This document shows positions 58,401 through 64,000 of a DNA stretch of 64,000 bases, piece by piece (within the stretch, counting starts at the first letter, position 1; each line of letters starts with the position of its first letter). The position numbers were made by a program, and so were the translations under genes. The notes under the pieces are model-generated. The model was not told where the DNA came from. It made no database searches and saw nothing but the letters and a program-made list of their open reading frames with translations. Source of the stretch: Telopea speciosissima (lineage: Eukaryota; Streptophyta; Magnoliopsida; Proteales; Proteaceae). The stretch lies in NCBI RefSeq assembly GCF_018873765.1, contig NC_057925.1, positions 43,927,010-43,991,009 on the forward strand, read 5' to 3'.

Positions 58401-60441
58401 GGTCTAACTTGGAAGACACCACACTTCCAAGTAGCCTATTAGAAGCCAGATGTGAGGTTCTAGGCAGAAACTAGGAGGGTGACTGCGCTAGAGACTCAGG
58501 TTAGGCGCTTACAGTAGCGACTAGAATAAGATCTGTATGGTGTTTATTTATTACGAGTGACATGCCCACCTTAGTAGGAGTTATGCCATAGCATGCATAT
58601 CATACTGCATGTGCTCATGACGACCGATGGTGTGAATGACCGAATGAATCCCTACTTCGTCACTGTGTGAGCCACGTGGATTATATTAATCCCGTAATAC
58701 CCTTATTACTTGTGACGATGTCACGAAAAAGACACCCAATGACGCTACTTTGACGTTCTCCTTAGGACCATGGATGATGCGGTCCAGCGGGAAGCGATTG
58801 GGAAAGCTATTGGGGATATTTGGATTGACATGAGGGGCTCAGGGAAAACCATTGGACGTTACACCTTTGTTATGTGACTCATTGCCCGGGCGACGTGTCG
58901 TATTTGTGATCGACGCAGTCATGAATACATTACATACCATAGATTAACACTGCTCATCATGAGGGGTCGAGAGTGTTAGATCGGGTGTAAGTGGATCGTT
59001 TGGGGTATTTCGAGACTTTTGAGAGTGATGTACTATGTTGGCTAGATGGAGGTTTGATATAGTAATCCTACCTTGTACCATCTCGACAGGTCACACGCCC
59101 CATTACCTGTATGGAGGATAACGCGGAATGAGAGAAACTTGAATGCATAATTAAATTTATGTGCCCTGTGTGGGCGAGTGGGAGAAGTAAAACGTTAATG
59201 GGTTGGGCCCAATTTGTACGCTCACAAGGGGCTGACCGCGCGAGACCCGAGCTTTGGAGGGGTCGGTCACTTAAGTGACCAACCCTCCCCTTTTCTAATC
59301 GGTCTAGACCTCTAGTTGAAGTCGACCAAGTGAGAGGGGCGCCTAGGGTTTTGTCTATAAATAAGTATTAGGCCTAAACCCTAGCACAATTAATTTCATA
59401 TCTTTTTGAGAAGCCGTCTCTCTCCCTCTCTTTCAAGTTCTGTGTTATCCTAGGGTTTTCATCGTTGCCTAGGGTTTTGTGGTGTGGAGTTCTTCTTCGT
59501 GAAGGAACCTTTCGAGATTGTCCTTGATCGTGATCTGCTCGTAATCGCAAGTCGCATTCGATCATCCCTTCCGCTGTGATTCCATTCGATTCAGGTAATC
59601 CCTAAACCTCTGTGATTAATGGAATGCTAATTTGCTAACATTAATAAATTGTGAACTTCTTATAGTCATGCTCGAATAAAGTTTCCATATTTCTTCTCGT
59701 GGAAAGAAACATGAGCTAGTATTCTATTGCCCTCTTTTTTTTTTAAATGCCAAATATCCAACAACACCTTGAGTATCTACTTGGCCTGTGTTCCAGCAAA
59801 AATGTAAATACTCTAAATGACATTGTTGGGAGTGATTGGCTTCTATTTTAAGTTAAAATGTTTTTTTACAGCATTCATTGATTTCTCAATAACAATATTC
59901 AAGTTGAACATGTAGAGCTTTATTGATCTGAATGAAATCTATACCAAAAAGCACCACAAACTTTCTCCTTGCTTGGTCTGTGTATAGACTAAGATCATTT
60001 TCTTTGTATTTTTATGATATGTTGTGGCGGTGTTTGTCGACCATTTTTTTTTTGTTGGCATGGAATATTAGCTGTTCGTTGTTTCAATGATCCAAGCTAA
60101 TACTTTCAACTTTGAGGATATCTCGTATAAGATGATGTGCTTCTGGCGGTACTTATTATTGTAGTGAATTTGCTTCTTATAATCCTTTGTTGTTTGTGTA
60201 GGTCAGGTGTTCTGGATACCAATAATTTTGAAGTTACTCACATGCATTGCCCACCTCCTGCTTGGTTGTGAGTATAAGTTTGGCAATTTTTTGATATCAT
60301 GCAGAATATCATTACTTCATCTCTATCTTTTCTCCTGCCACTAATTATCAATCTTGCTGTGACTTTTGGATTGTTAGGAATGGAGCAGTTATATCATCTG
60401 GTTATTCATACTTGAGAAAACCATCATGGCTAACATGTTCA
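22730..60441 (+). CDS. WD40-repeat protein gene spanning about 38 kb (possibly a pseudogene)
   Basis: Exons read from the sequence: 22730-22794 (candidate), 22903-22999, 23198-23291, 23367-23425, 26985-27018, 30365-30437, 33681-33769, 35101-35175, 35743-35834, 38333-38462, 39036-39125, 49910-49975, 50985-51076, 60202-60267, 60378-60441. All introns are GT-AG. Phases agree at each join except between 23291 and 23367. The product is a beta-propeller protein with WD40 blades, including INEWDRR and IYVWDIRGG. These WDxR motifs are found in DDB1-binding receptors of CUL4 ubiquitin ligases (inference; the true role is unknown). Problems: a TGA at 51018-51020, no ATG in exon 1 (a TTG sits where one would fit) and the phase break. 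The 3' end beyond 60441 is not resolved. Confidence 0.8.
24059..26659. mobile_element. PIF/Harbinger-type DNA element, non-autonomous (2.6 kb)
   Basis: The ends are inverted repeats: GGGTATGTATGGAAACC on the left and, reversed, GGGTATGTATGGTAACC on the right. They are flanked by TTA on both sides (24056-24058, 26660-26662). A 3-bp TTA duplication and GGG...TGTATGG-like ends fit PIF/Harbinger (family knowledge). No transposase is visible inside. The interior includes a purine/pyrimidine-rich stretch (25090-25540), a 34-bp direct repeat (25341-25374 and 25467-25500), a (GAA)n tract at 26207-26227 and, on the minus strand at about 26245-26400, a gene-like 5' leader ending in a GTAATG donor. It sits in an intron of the WD40 gene. 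Confidence 0.6.
26985..27018 (+). CDS. WD40 gene, exon 5 (34 bp)
   Basis: Encodes [11 protein letters not shown]. It joins in phase to exon 4 (split AGA codon) and to exon 6. Its acceptor is TTTCAG. It lies between the Harbinger-type element and Copia B. Confidence 0.7.
27253..27327. mobile_element. MITE, 75 bp, with 8-bp target duplication
   Basis: The ends CATAGTCGTCAA and TTGGCGACTATG are imperfect inverted repeats. It is flanked by an exact 8-bp duplication ATAGTAAA (27245-27252 and 27328-27335), the size typical of hAT elements. It shares its ends with the elements at 35364-35493 and 36889-37467. Confidence 0.75.
28245..28840 (+). pseudogene. Copia B reverse transcriptase, truncated
   Basis: Encodes the fingers and palm N-terminal part ([55 protein letters not shown]) up to [10 protein letters not shown], then a stop. 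The YVDD catalytic box should start at YV but the sequence departs there, and a deletion removes the rest of the palm. Downstream, 28850-29055 is scrambled. No activity is possible. Confidence 0.85.
29056..29649 (+). pseudogene. Copia B RNase H
   Basis: Encodes [40 protein letters not shown] and [15 protein letters not shown], then a TGA in place of an expected sense codon. The same frame continues with [18 protein letters not shown] and [13 protein letters not shown]. The end of the frame adjoins the polypurine tract. It shows only light damage compared with the RT part. Confidence 0.85.
30365..30437 (+). CDS. WD40 gene, exon 6
   Basis: Encodes [20 protein letters not shown] and LYCLS, a typical WD40 blade with the last codon split as A/GT. 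The acceptor is TTTCAG. The donor GTAGTG joins to exon 7 in phase. Confidence 0.7.
30569..30748. mobile_element. MITE, 180 bp, between (TA)n tracts
   Basis: The ends are near-perfect inverted repeats of about 30 bp (GGGAAAAAGAATTCTGTCTG against GGAGAAGAGTTTTCTGTCTG, continuing GGAGCRTGGC). TA-dinucleotide runs flank both sides, so a TA or longer duplication cannot be defined. It lies in intron 6 of the WD40 gene. Confidence 0.7.
32346..32960 (-). mobile_element. Solo-LTR-like element inside a 93-bp direct duplication
   Basis: The central 426 bp (32442-32867) has TGTTGA...CTCAACA ends. It contains TTTACGTGGTTCGGC and TGCCTACACCCACGG (reverse strand), a pair common in plant copia LTRs, and a minus-strand TATA box near 32648-32654. 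On each side lies a 93-bp direct repeat (32346-32438 and 32868-32960) differing at two bases. No 5-bp duplication was found. The repeat is far longer than a normal target duplication. Confidence 0.65.
33681..33769 (+). CDS. WD40 gene, exon 7
   Basis: Encodes [20 protein letters not shown] then RWNPANQDE. The LDVVRWNP turn is typical of a WD40 blade start. Acceptor TTGTAG and a GTTCAG donor give phase-correct joins on both sides. Confidence 0.8.
35101..35834 (+). CDS. WD40 gene, exons 8 and 9
   Basis: Exon 8 (35101-35175) encodes [20 protein letters not shown] followed by SEPTE. Exon 9 (35743-35834) encodes [20 protein letters not shown] then [10 protein letters not shown] with two bases of an Arg codon. 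Both have good acceptors (CTGCAG, CAACACAG) and GTCAGT-type donors. The intron between them (35176-35742) holds one MITE. Confidence 0.85.
35364..35493. mobile_element. MITE, 130 bp, CATAGTTGTCA family
   Basis: The ends CATAGTTGTCA and TGACAACTATG are inverted repeats. Repeated AAGGCG/GGCGAC motifs fill the interior and can fold into a long hairpin. The flanks TGTCCACT and GTCTACAC do not form an exact duplication, so this copy is older or rearranged. Confidence 0.65.
36889..37467. mobile_element. MITE, 579 bp, CATAGTTGTCA family
   Basis: The ends are CATAGTTGTCA on the left and TGACAACTATG on the right. It is flanked by an exact 8-bp duplication CTTCATAT (36881-36888 and 37468-37475). The subterminal parts carry GCCATGG/CGCCATGG motifs on both sides in inverted order. 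No open frame with transposase similarity is present, so it is non-autonomous. It sits in intron 9 of the WD40 gene. Confidence 0.78.
38333..39125 (+). CDS. WD40 gene, exons 10 and 11
   Basis: Exon 10 (38333-38462) encodes [20 protein letters not shown] and continues [20 protein letters not shown] with ENR. Exon 11 (39036-39125) encodes [20 protein letters not shown] then [10 protein letters not shown]. Each carries a WD40 blade ending in WDxR (EWDRR, VWDIR). Splice sites are CTTCAG/GTTAGT and TATAG/GTAAAG. Confidence 0.88.
39126..41368. other. Intron 11 (first part), no recognised element
   Basis: About 2.2 kb of AT-rich intron. A 43-bp stretch (CTTCNCGACTGATTTAGAAATTAGCAGTAACC) appears twice in direct order at 39735-39770 and 39777-39810. 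No gene or transposon ends were identified. Confidence 0.35.
41369..41752. mobile_element. Long-TIR MITE, 384 bp
   Basis: Inverted repeats of roughly 90 bp start with GGGTAAATTACATGTCACCC on the left and, reversed, GGGTAGATTACACGTCACCC on the right. They contain repeated ATCACCCCCT / AACTCAGATCACCCC motifs. The flanking 8-mers ATTATACA and ATTATAAA differ at one base. The 8-bp duplication favours hAT; the long repeats also occur in Mutator-type MITEs. No coding capacity. Confidence 0.75.
41908..42358 (-). pseudogene. LINE-type zinc-binding RT region, 3' part
   Basis: On the minus strand, [20 protein letters not shown] then [20 protein letters not shown] matches the zf-RVT domain found after LINE reverse transcriptases (pattern C-x2-C, E-x3-H-LFF-x-C; the usual His is Tyr here). 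It breaks up below 42100. Its upstream half lies at 45741-46043, beyond an inserted LTR-like element. Confidence 0.7.
42359..45755 (-). mobile_element. Large LTR-like insertion (Del/Tekay-like), about 3.4 kb
   Basis: It splits the LINE fragment. The left end TGTTACACCCC corresponds, on the minus strand, to a GGGGTGTAACA terminus usual in chromovirus LTRs. A minus-strand TATA box (TATAAATA) lies at 45038-45045. A short repeat (CCCCTTTCGGGGTTCCGATA-like) occurs three times at 43314-43384. There is no gag or pol, so a solo LTR is likely. The right boundary is uncertain, between about 45715 and 45770. The 5-mer GGGAG flanks the left end and recurs at 45765-45769. Confidence 0.5.
45741..46043 (-). 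pseudogene. LINE-type region upstream of the zinc-binding domain
   Basis: The frame encodes [41 protein letters not shown] and AWDLI, the usual stretch between LINE reverse transcriptase and zf-RVT. A poly-G/poly-Pro run at 45867-45878 lies inside it. Together with 41908-42358 it is one broken LINE remnant. Confidence 0.6.
46207..47976 (+). mobile_element. Solo LTR (copy 2) of the family at 15821-17716
   Basis: 1770 bp with the same ends (TGATGAACAC...ACTCAAACA), same TATA position (46725-46732) and the same CGTACGCTTGCGG end. The flanking 5-mers GATGT (46202-46206) and GATGC (47977-47981) differ at one base, consistent with an aged target duplication. It is about 126 bp shorter than copy 1 through small deletions. 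It lies in intron 11 of the WD40 gene. Confidence 0.88.
48200..48450. repeat. Degenerate tandem repeat, about 31-36 bp unit
   Basis: Units containing ACCACAAGTAGCAGCATAAG and related CACTGATAAAAATGCAGTAT forms recur six or seven times with drift. No function is visible. Confidence 0.7.
48697..48867 (-). pseudogene. SAR1-type small GTPase fragment
   Basis: 57 codons on the minus strand match the middle of SAR1, the GTPase that starts COPII vesicle coats at the ER: LNLGGH (the DxGG switch II region, here with N), then a TAG (48820-48822) in place of a Gln codon, then [33 protein letters not shown] and LDALL. Trp of the family's RRVWKDYY is Arg here. No homology continues on either side, so it is a broken gene fragment captured in an intron, not a gene. 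Confidence 0.85.
49392..49437. repeat. (C)n-(CT)n-(TA)n microsatellite
   Basis: A run of C, then CT dinucleotides, then TA dinucleotides. Confidence 0.85.
49910..51076 (+). CDS. WD40 gene, exons 12 and 13 (exon 13 has an in-frame stop)
   Basis: Exon 12 (49910-49975) encodes [20 protein letters not shown] and LK. Exon 13 (50985-51076) encodes [11 protein letters not shown], a TGA at 51018-51020, then [18 protein letters not shown] in the same frame, with donor GTTGGT. Lengths (66 and 92 bp) and phases agree with their neighbours, so the stop is inside a real exon. A propeller blade would be cut away. Confidence 0.78.
51077..52040. other. Intron 13 upstream of Copia C
   Basis: About 1 kb of AT-rich intron; nothing recognised. 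Confidence 0.4.
52670..52834. mobile_element. Foldback MITE, 165 bp
   Basis: About 47 bp at each end are inverted copies (TTATCACCTCCAGTTTGCTG on the left; the right end is its reverse complement with a few changes). It lies in the untranslated leader of Copia C. No clear target duplication was found. Confidence 0.75.
54095..54766 (+). pseudogene. Copia C gag
   Basis: Starts [20 protein letters not shown] and carries the gag motif [24 protein letters not shown] at about 54389 replaces a Trp codon (KSM then DQVRL). A TAG near 54564 and later breaks follow. A zinc-knuckle remnant is at 54880-54930 ([14 protein letters not shown], read with the frame broken). Confidence 0.85.
54990..56226 (+). 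pseudogene. Copia C protease and integrase
   Basis: Protease: [13 protein letters not shown], then a stop at about 55040, then [20 protein letters not shown]. Integrase: [56 protein letters not shown] then stop, and further on [20 protein letters not shown]. The second catalytic Asp is followed directly by a stop. The Cys pair of the zinc-binding start is partly lost. At least five nonsense or frameshift sites, so inactive. Confidence 0.82.
56219..57592 (+). pseudogene. Copia C reverse transcriptase with YVDE instead of YVDD
   Basis: A 457-codon open frame contains the copia RT domain ([56 protein letters not shown]). The catalytic box reads [12 protein letters not shown]: the second Asp, needed for metal binding, is Glu (GAA) at about 57178-57182. 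The C-terminal half ([30 protein letters not shown]) is intact. A TAG at 57590-57592 cuts it from RNase H. It is the longest open frame of this element, but with that change and the broken neighbours it is very likely inactive. Confidence 0.88.
57593..58143 (+). pseudogene. Copia C RNase H
   Basis: Same frame as RT after the [69 protein letters not shown], a TGA at about 58022, then [16 protein letters not shown]. The Asp, Glu and Asp of the active site are visible. The region 58144-59177 up to the polypurine tract is non-coding. Confidence 0.85.
60202..60441 (+). CDS. WD40 gene, exons 14 and 15
   Basis: Exon 14 (60202-60267) encodes [20 protein letters not shown] with W; acceptor GTGTAG, donor GTGAGT. 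Exon 15 (60378-60441 or 60436) encodes [20 protein letters not shown]; acceptor TTGTTAG. Exon 13 joins to exon 14, and 14 to 15, in phase. The donor of exon 15 could be GTTCAG or GTAGGA. No downstream exon was confirmed, so the C-terminus is missing or lies in unrecognised sequence. Confidence 0.75.
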
Positions 60442-63400
60442 GTAGGATTTTTTTCCCGTCGTTGGATGTATCTGACCTTTACTACATTATTGCGTTGCTA
60501 GTGATATATGAATTTCTTTTTCTGTGATCTTTCCACTGTAATAATAGGGTTTGAAGGAAATAGTGTGTGATTAGCCGGTTCATCTCTTTGTTCAATGAAA
60601 CTATGTATGACATGGCATCTTTTATCACCAATGCTCAAACTGATCATGCTAGATAAGACAAAGTGAAAACTCAGGATTCTTGAACTTTGTAAACAAATGG
60701 GCAAGGTGAAACCTCAGAGTGAGCAATATGATGAGAGCACTAGATATTGGATTATAAATGATCCTACTTTTTCTCCTTTTTTAGGTAATGTCAGACTATC
60801 TACTGAAGGCAACAGTCCAAAACAGTCCTTAAACTCCAAGGAACTGAGGAAGAACAAACCAGATTTAAACAGAAGAAGTAATCAACCTACAACTGAGAAA
60901 TAGGATTGAATGGAGAGAATTTTAGGTACTCACAAGGGGATTACAAAAGTAGCAGCAGCAGCAAGTAAAAGAAGCCCAAACTGAGATTGAGCAGCCCTCT
61001 TTGAAGGTTGAATAAAACCCTAAAATCCTTTAGAGAACAGAACTTAGGAGAGTCACCAATAGTGGATCGATTTCTGCAGAAAACTCCAGGTTACAGCAGA
61101 GCTTGATTGGACTGAAAAGAGGAGCTTTGTTGTTTAATCTTCAGCAGTACCGATGACAATTTTCTAGCACCACAGCAGGGACTCAGCAGATGCTAAATTG
61201 ATGGAGAAGTAGTCTTCGATAGGCAGCAGCACAAGGGATCACAAACAAAGGAGAAAAGAGAGCTCGAGACGGAGGTGGGTAAGGGTTGGGCAGTCTCAGC
61301 CGGGTCTCTCACCCACAGCTATCCCAGCTGTTGAAAAAGGGATTCTCTCTCAGAATAGTGTGCAAGCATTGCTTGTAAATTTCATTCATCAATTGGTAAT
61401 CCTTCCTGACAATGGGTGCCAATTTAATAGCTCAGGCAAGCTTACAAAAATAGAAGGTAGGAAATAGAAACTGACTGAAAATAGAAGCTAACTGGAAATA
61501 GAAACTGACACGGCTTTATAGAATCCAGCCTTCTAAACGAGCAATGATACTAAAAAGGAAGGAAAACAAAATTAGCAACTAACTAAGCAGCAGCTGAAGT
61601 TTGACTGGTCAAAGGCCAGCTGTACCAAAATCAGTGCAGCAGATTTTGGGGCTTCTAGAAGCCTTGATAGTCTGGCTTGACCTGGTCCAATTCTGGCCCA
61701 TTAAACCTAGTTCGATGGGGCTGTTGCTGCTGATCCTGGCCCTCGAGTTTGGTTCTTCTTCTTTCTTTGGTAGTGTAGGCCAGACATGGGATCTACATCA
61801 CAAGGGCTTTCATTTACCCAGTTGCATAGAGAAAGCATTTAGAAGGTTTCTATTTAGCCCTACAACCTGACCAACTCTCTAATGTGACATTAGAAAACCT
61901 AAACTACTTGGCAGGGTGATATTATGCTATTTCAGATCACCACTGGAGCATTACTATATCAGGAATGGTCATAAAAAACGTAGACTTGGGTCCTTATTGT
62001 ATGGTCTAATGCCACATGGCTTATCAGTAAGTGGTGTTAAGGTTTTTGAGAGTGATAATGCTTCATTTGACATATTCGAGTTGGACATCTTTTGAAAATA
62101 AAAGCAATATCTACTAAGAACCTTCATGCATTCAGAATGAGTTTTAACTTTGTATTGATAGATTGATTTAGTTCCTTACGTGTTATCTTTCAATACTCTA
62201 GTTTCTTGTTTTAGTTGTTGCTCAATCGCTCTCTCCCAAAGTTCCAATTGCAGCCATAAGCTTGATTCAGCTGTTACTGGTGCAGCTTTGAATATCTCGC
62301 ATTCTCACAAACAGGTGGATGGTGTGCTTTGCTCCCATTCTTGTGGACCCCTATGTTTTATTCATCCTCATAAACACTTAGTTAACAACGATAAACTAAG
62401 ATTAAATAAAGATGATACTCCAATGGGTTGATACGATAGACTAAGATTAAATAAATGACCAGTTACACATTAAAAAGGGATAAAAAAAAGAATTGCATAG
62501 GATGATGAGGGTGCAGTTGTGGAGAGCAAGATATGAAACTGGTATTCAAGAACCCAAGGAAAAAATAAAATACAGAAAAGAATATTACATAAGAGAAATA
62601 GAAAGAGATAAAAGAGAGAGGAGAAGTTCTATCAAGGTTGTTGGCCAGGGTTTCACATGGCTGGCACAGAGCAACAGACTCAAACGTTATTTCATTGACA
62701 CTGTACCATATTTGTGGATTATTATAACTAACCACTAATATGACGGAACAGGAGAAAAAAAATTCAATTAGCCCTAGCTCTTAATGACTAAAGACTCATG
62801 GCGTTGCATGTTTTGATAAGACTCATAGAGTTGTACTTACGGACACCAGTATAGAGCGGATCAGCAACATGATCTGCTAAGGGAAGTAGAACAACCAAAA
62901 TGCAATCAAAGGTCTTTTCTTACACAGCCCCTTCTCCAAGAAGACTTAAGACTTCTCTTCGCACCAACTGCAACGTGGATGAGTTCCTTGACTATTCCCA
63001 GGCATGATTCCATATACAAATGTCTCATATTTCCTTTGCCAGGGACTCTATTGTGGTTATAAACATCTTACAAGCCTTGATCAAGAACAGTTCCTTTCAG
63101 CTGTTATTATTTTGTGCTGTGATAGTTTTCTGTGCTTCAATAATTCCAGTTGGGCTCCCACACCAGAAGATCTCAAATTTTCAGAAATATTTACCTTTTC
63201 CAGGCTACACTATCAAAGGAAAAGGTATTTGGGGAGCTTCTCACTACTTGGGCTCCTCTTCTATTTGTATGTAAAATTATACTTCCAACACAGTTGAACT
63301 GCTTTTCCTATGATTGGTAATCAAGTAGAAGAAACAGAATTTAAAGTCAACTAGAATTTTAAACAAGTATACTAACCTCAGAACACAGACCATAGTTTAG

Positions 63401-63715
63401 CCCACATCCCCAACTGCAGCAAAAGCGCAGCTTGGTTTTATCATACAACCATAAGCAATCGAGATTAGTTTCCTTCACTAAATTAATTCATTCTAAAAAT
63501 TCCACGGTGTGAAGGCGTTGTATTTATAGCCGGGTCTACTCTGTAACTTTTACGTCCTTGAACAAGGTCATGATCATCAAAATTTTCATGATTACACAAA
63601 CAAGGACATATCAAAAACGAGATTTTAAACTTATAATACGAAAAGCAGGAATTCAGTGTATATCGCAGCTGTTCAACCGATTCCATACCCCTAAATAAAA
63701 GAGAAAAAGGCGCAC
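60442..63715. other. Region between WD40 and Rab exon; one possible exon
   Basis: No firm gene. At 62201-62318 a segment bounded by TTTTAG and CAG/GTGGAT could be a further WD40-gene exon, but no frame reads like the family. The part 60930-61600 is rich in AGCAG repeats and AGGAAATAGAAACTGAC repeats of unknown type. Open frames near 63004-63297 show no recognisable protein. Confidence 0.35.
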
Positions 63716-63945
63716 CTTTCCTGTCCAGCAGTATCCCATATCTGTGCCTTGACAGTTTTGTGATCAATAACAAGCGTTCTCGTCTGGAATTCAACATCAA
63801 TCGTCGCTTTCGAATCCAAACTAAATTCGTTCCGAGAAAACCGTGCAAGAAGCTGGGATTTTCCGACTGCCGAATCTCCAATCAAGACTACTTTGAACAC
63901 GTAATCAGTCTTCTGATTGAAATCTCCTCCATACAAATTCGACGT
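63716..63945 (-). pseudogene. RABA4-type Rab GTPase, first exon only, start codon lost
   Basis: On the minus strand 76 codons encode [16 protein letters not shown], the P-loop [28 protein letters not shown] (switch I) and WDTAGQE (switch II start), ending at a GTGCGC donor exactly where RABA4 genes have their intron. Rab11/RABA proteins direct trans-Golgi to plasma-membrane transport. The codon before SNLYGG is ACG (63943-63945), where the family has ATG, and no other in-frame ATG precedes it. Switch I reads ATIDVEF; the invariant Gly of ATIGVEF is Asp. No second exon is found in the window on this strand. Probably a truncated pseudogene. Confidence 0.82.
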
Positions 63946-64000
63946 CTCTCTATCTATCTCAAATCAAATCAACCCCCTCTCCCGTCATTCAATTCAAACA

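Larger units (their letters stand above)
52046..59640 (+). mobile_element. Ty1/copia retrotransposon C, full length, decayed
   Basis: Left LTR 52046-52440 (395 bp) and right LTR 59186-59640 (455 bp) are flanked by an exact TTAAT duplication (52041-52045 and 59641-59645). The primer site TGGCATCAGAGCC is at 52442-52454 and the polypurine tract GTGGGAGAA is at 59178-59186. The left LTR lacks about 58 bp present in the right LTR (around 59250-59320). The order gag, protease, integrase, RT, RNase H is kept, with several nonsense changes. A MITE is nested at 52670-52834. It occupies intron 13 of the WD40 gene, same strand. Confidence 0.93.

Noticed and set aside
62180..62431. Possible 3' exon or small gene
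   Set aside because: It has a plausible acceptor and donor, but no frame gives a recognisable WD40 or other domain and the phase cannot be tested.
63004..63297. Two overlapping hydrophobic open frames
   Set aside because: No similarity that I recognise, no splice context tying them to a gene, and AT-rich composition explains the hydrophobic codons.

Overview
This is nuclear DNA from a flowering plant, probably a woody dicot with a repeat-rich genome. The evidence is intron-split genes with GT-AG splice sites, plant Ty1/copia and Ty3/gypsy retrotransposons, Mutator-like and Harbinger-like DNA transposons, MITEs, and fragments of plant small-GTPase genes. No bacterial operon, CRISPR array, rRNA or tRNA gene was seen.

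Layout. (1) 1-10332: 5' part of a minus-strand Ty3/gypsy element of Tat/Ogre type. It has an LTR (9077-10332), a tRNA-type primer-binding site, a leader, gag, a linker and a protease plus G-patch region. The gag-to-protease block is tandemly duplicated with a period of about 5.08 kb, and the left copy is decayed. (2) 10.3-15.1 kb: AT-rich minisatellite, a broken MuDR-type transposase with a SWIM zinc finger, a GRF zinc-finger/coiled-coil/membrane-anchor gene with an internal stop, and a stray Copia LTR with its primer site. (3) 15366-21790: a complete but dead minus-strand Copia element with a 5-bp target duplication. Its RNase H is split by a 1.9-kb solo LTR that has its own target duplication. 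(4) 22.7-60.4 kb: a plus-strand WD40-repeat protein gene read from 14 small exons. It is stretched to about 38 kb because its introns hold many transposons: a Harbinger-type element, a deleted Copia, three members of an 8-bp-TSD MITE family, other MITEs, a LINE split by a Del/Tekay-like LTR, a second copy of the solo LTR, a SAR1 GTPase fragment and a complete Copia. (5) 63.7-63.95 kb: first exon of a RABA4-type Rab GTPase on the minus strand, without a start ATG and without a second exon.

How it fits together. The one host gene with an extended coherent reading frame is the WD40 gene. Consecutive exons join in phase across introns of up to 10.8 kb, so it was functional while most of that DNA arrived or until recently. 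It now has an in-frame TGA (51018-51020), no visible ATG in the candidate first exon, and one unresolved phase break, so it may be a young pseudogene or the sequence may contain errors. All retroelement open reading frames carry stops, frameshifts or deletions. No clearly new biological system was found. The most interesting items are the TE-bloated WD40 gene, the two degraded GTPase fragments, the gag-protease tandem duplication and the small MITE family with exact 8-bp target duplications.
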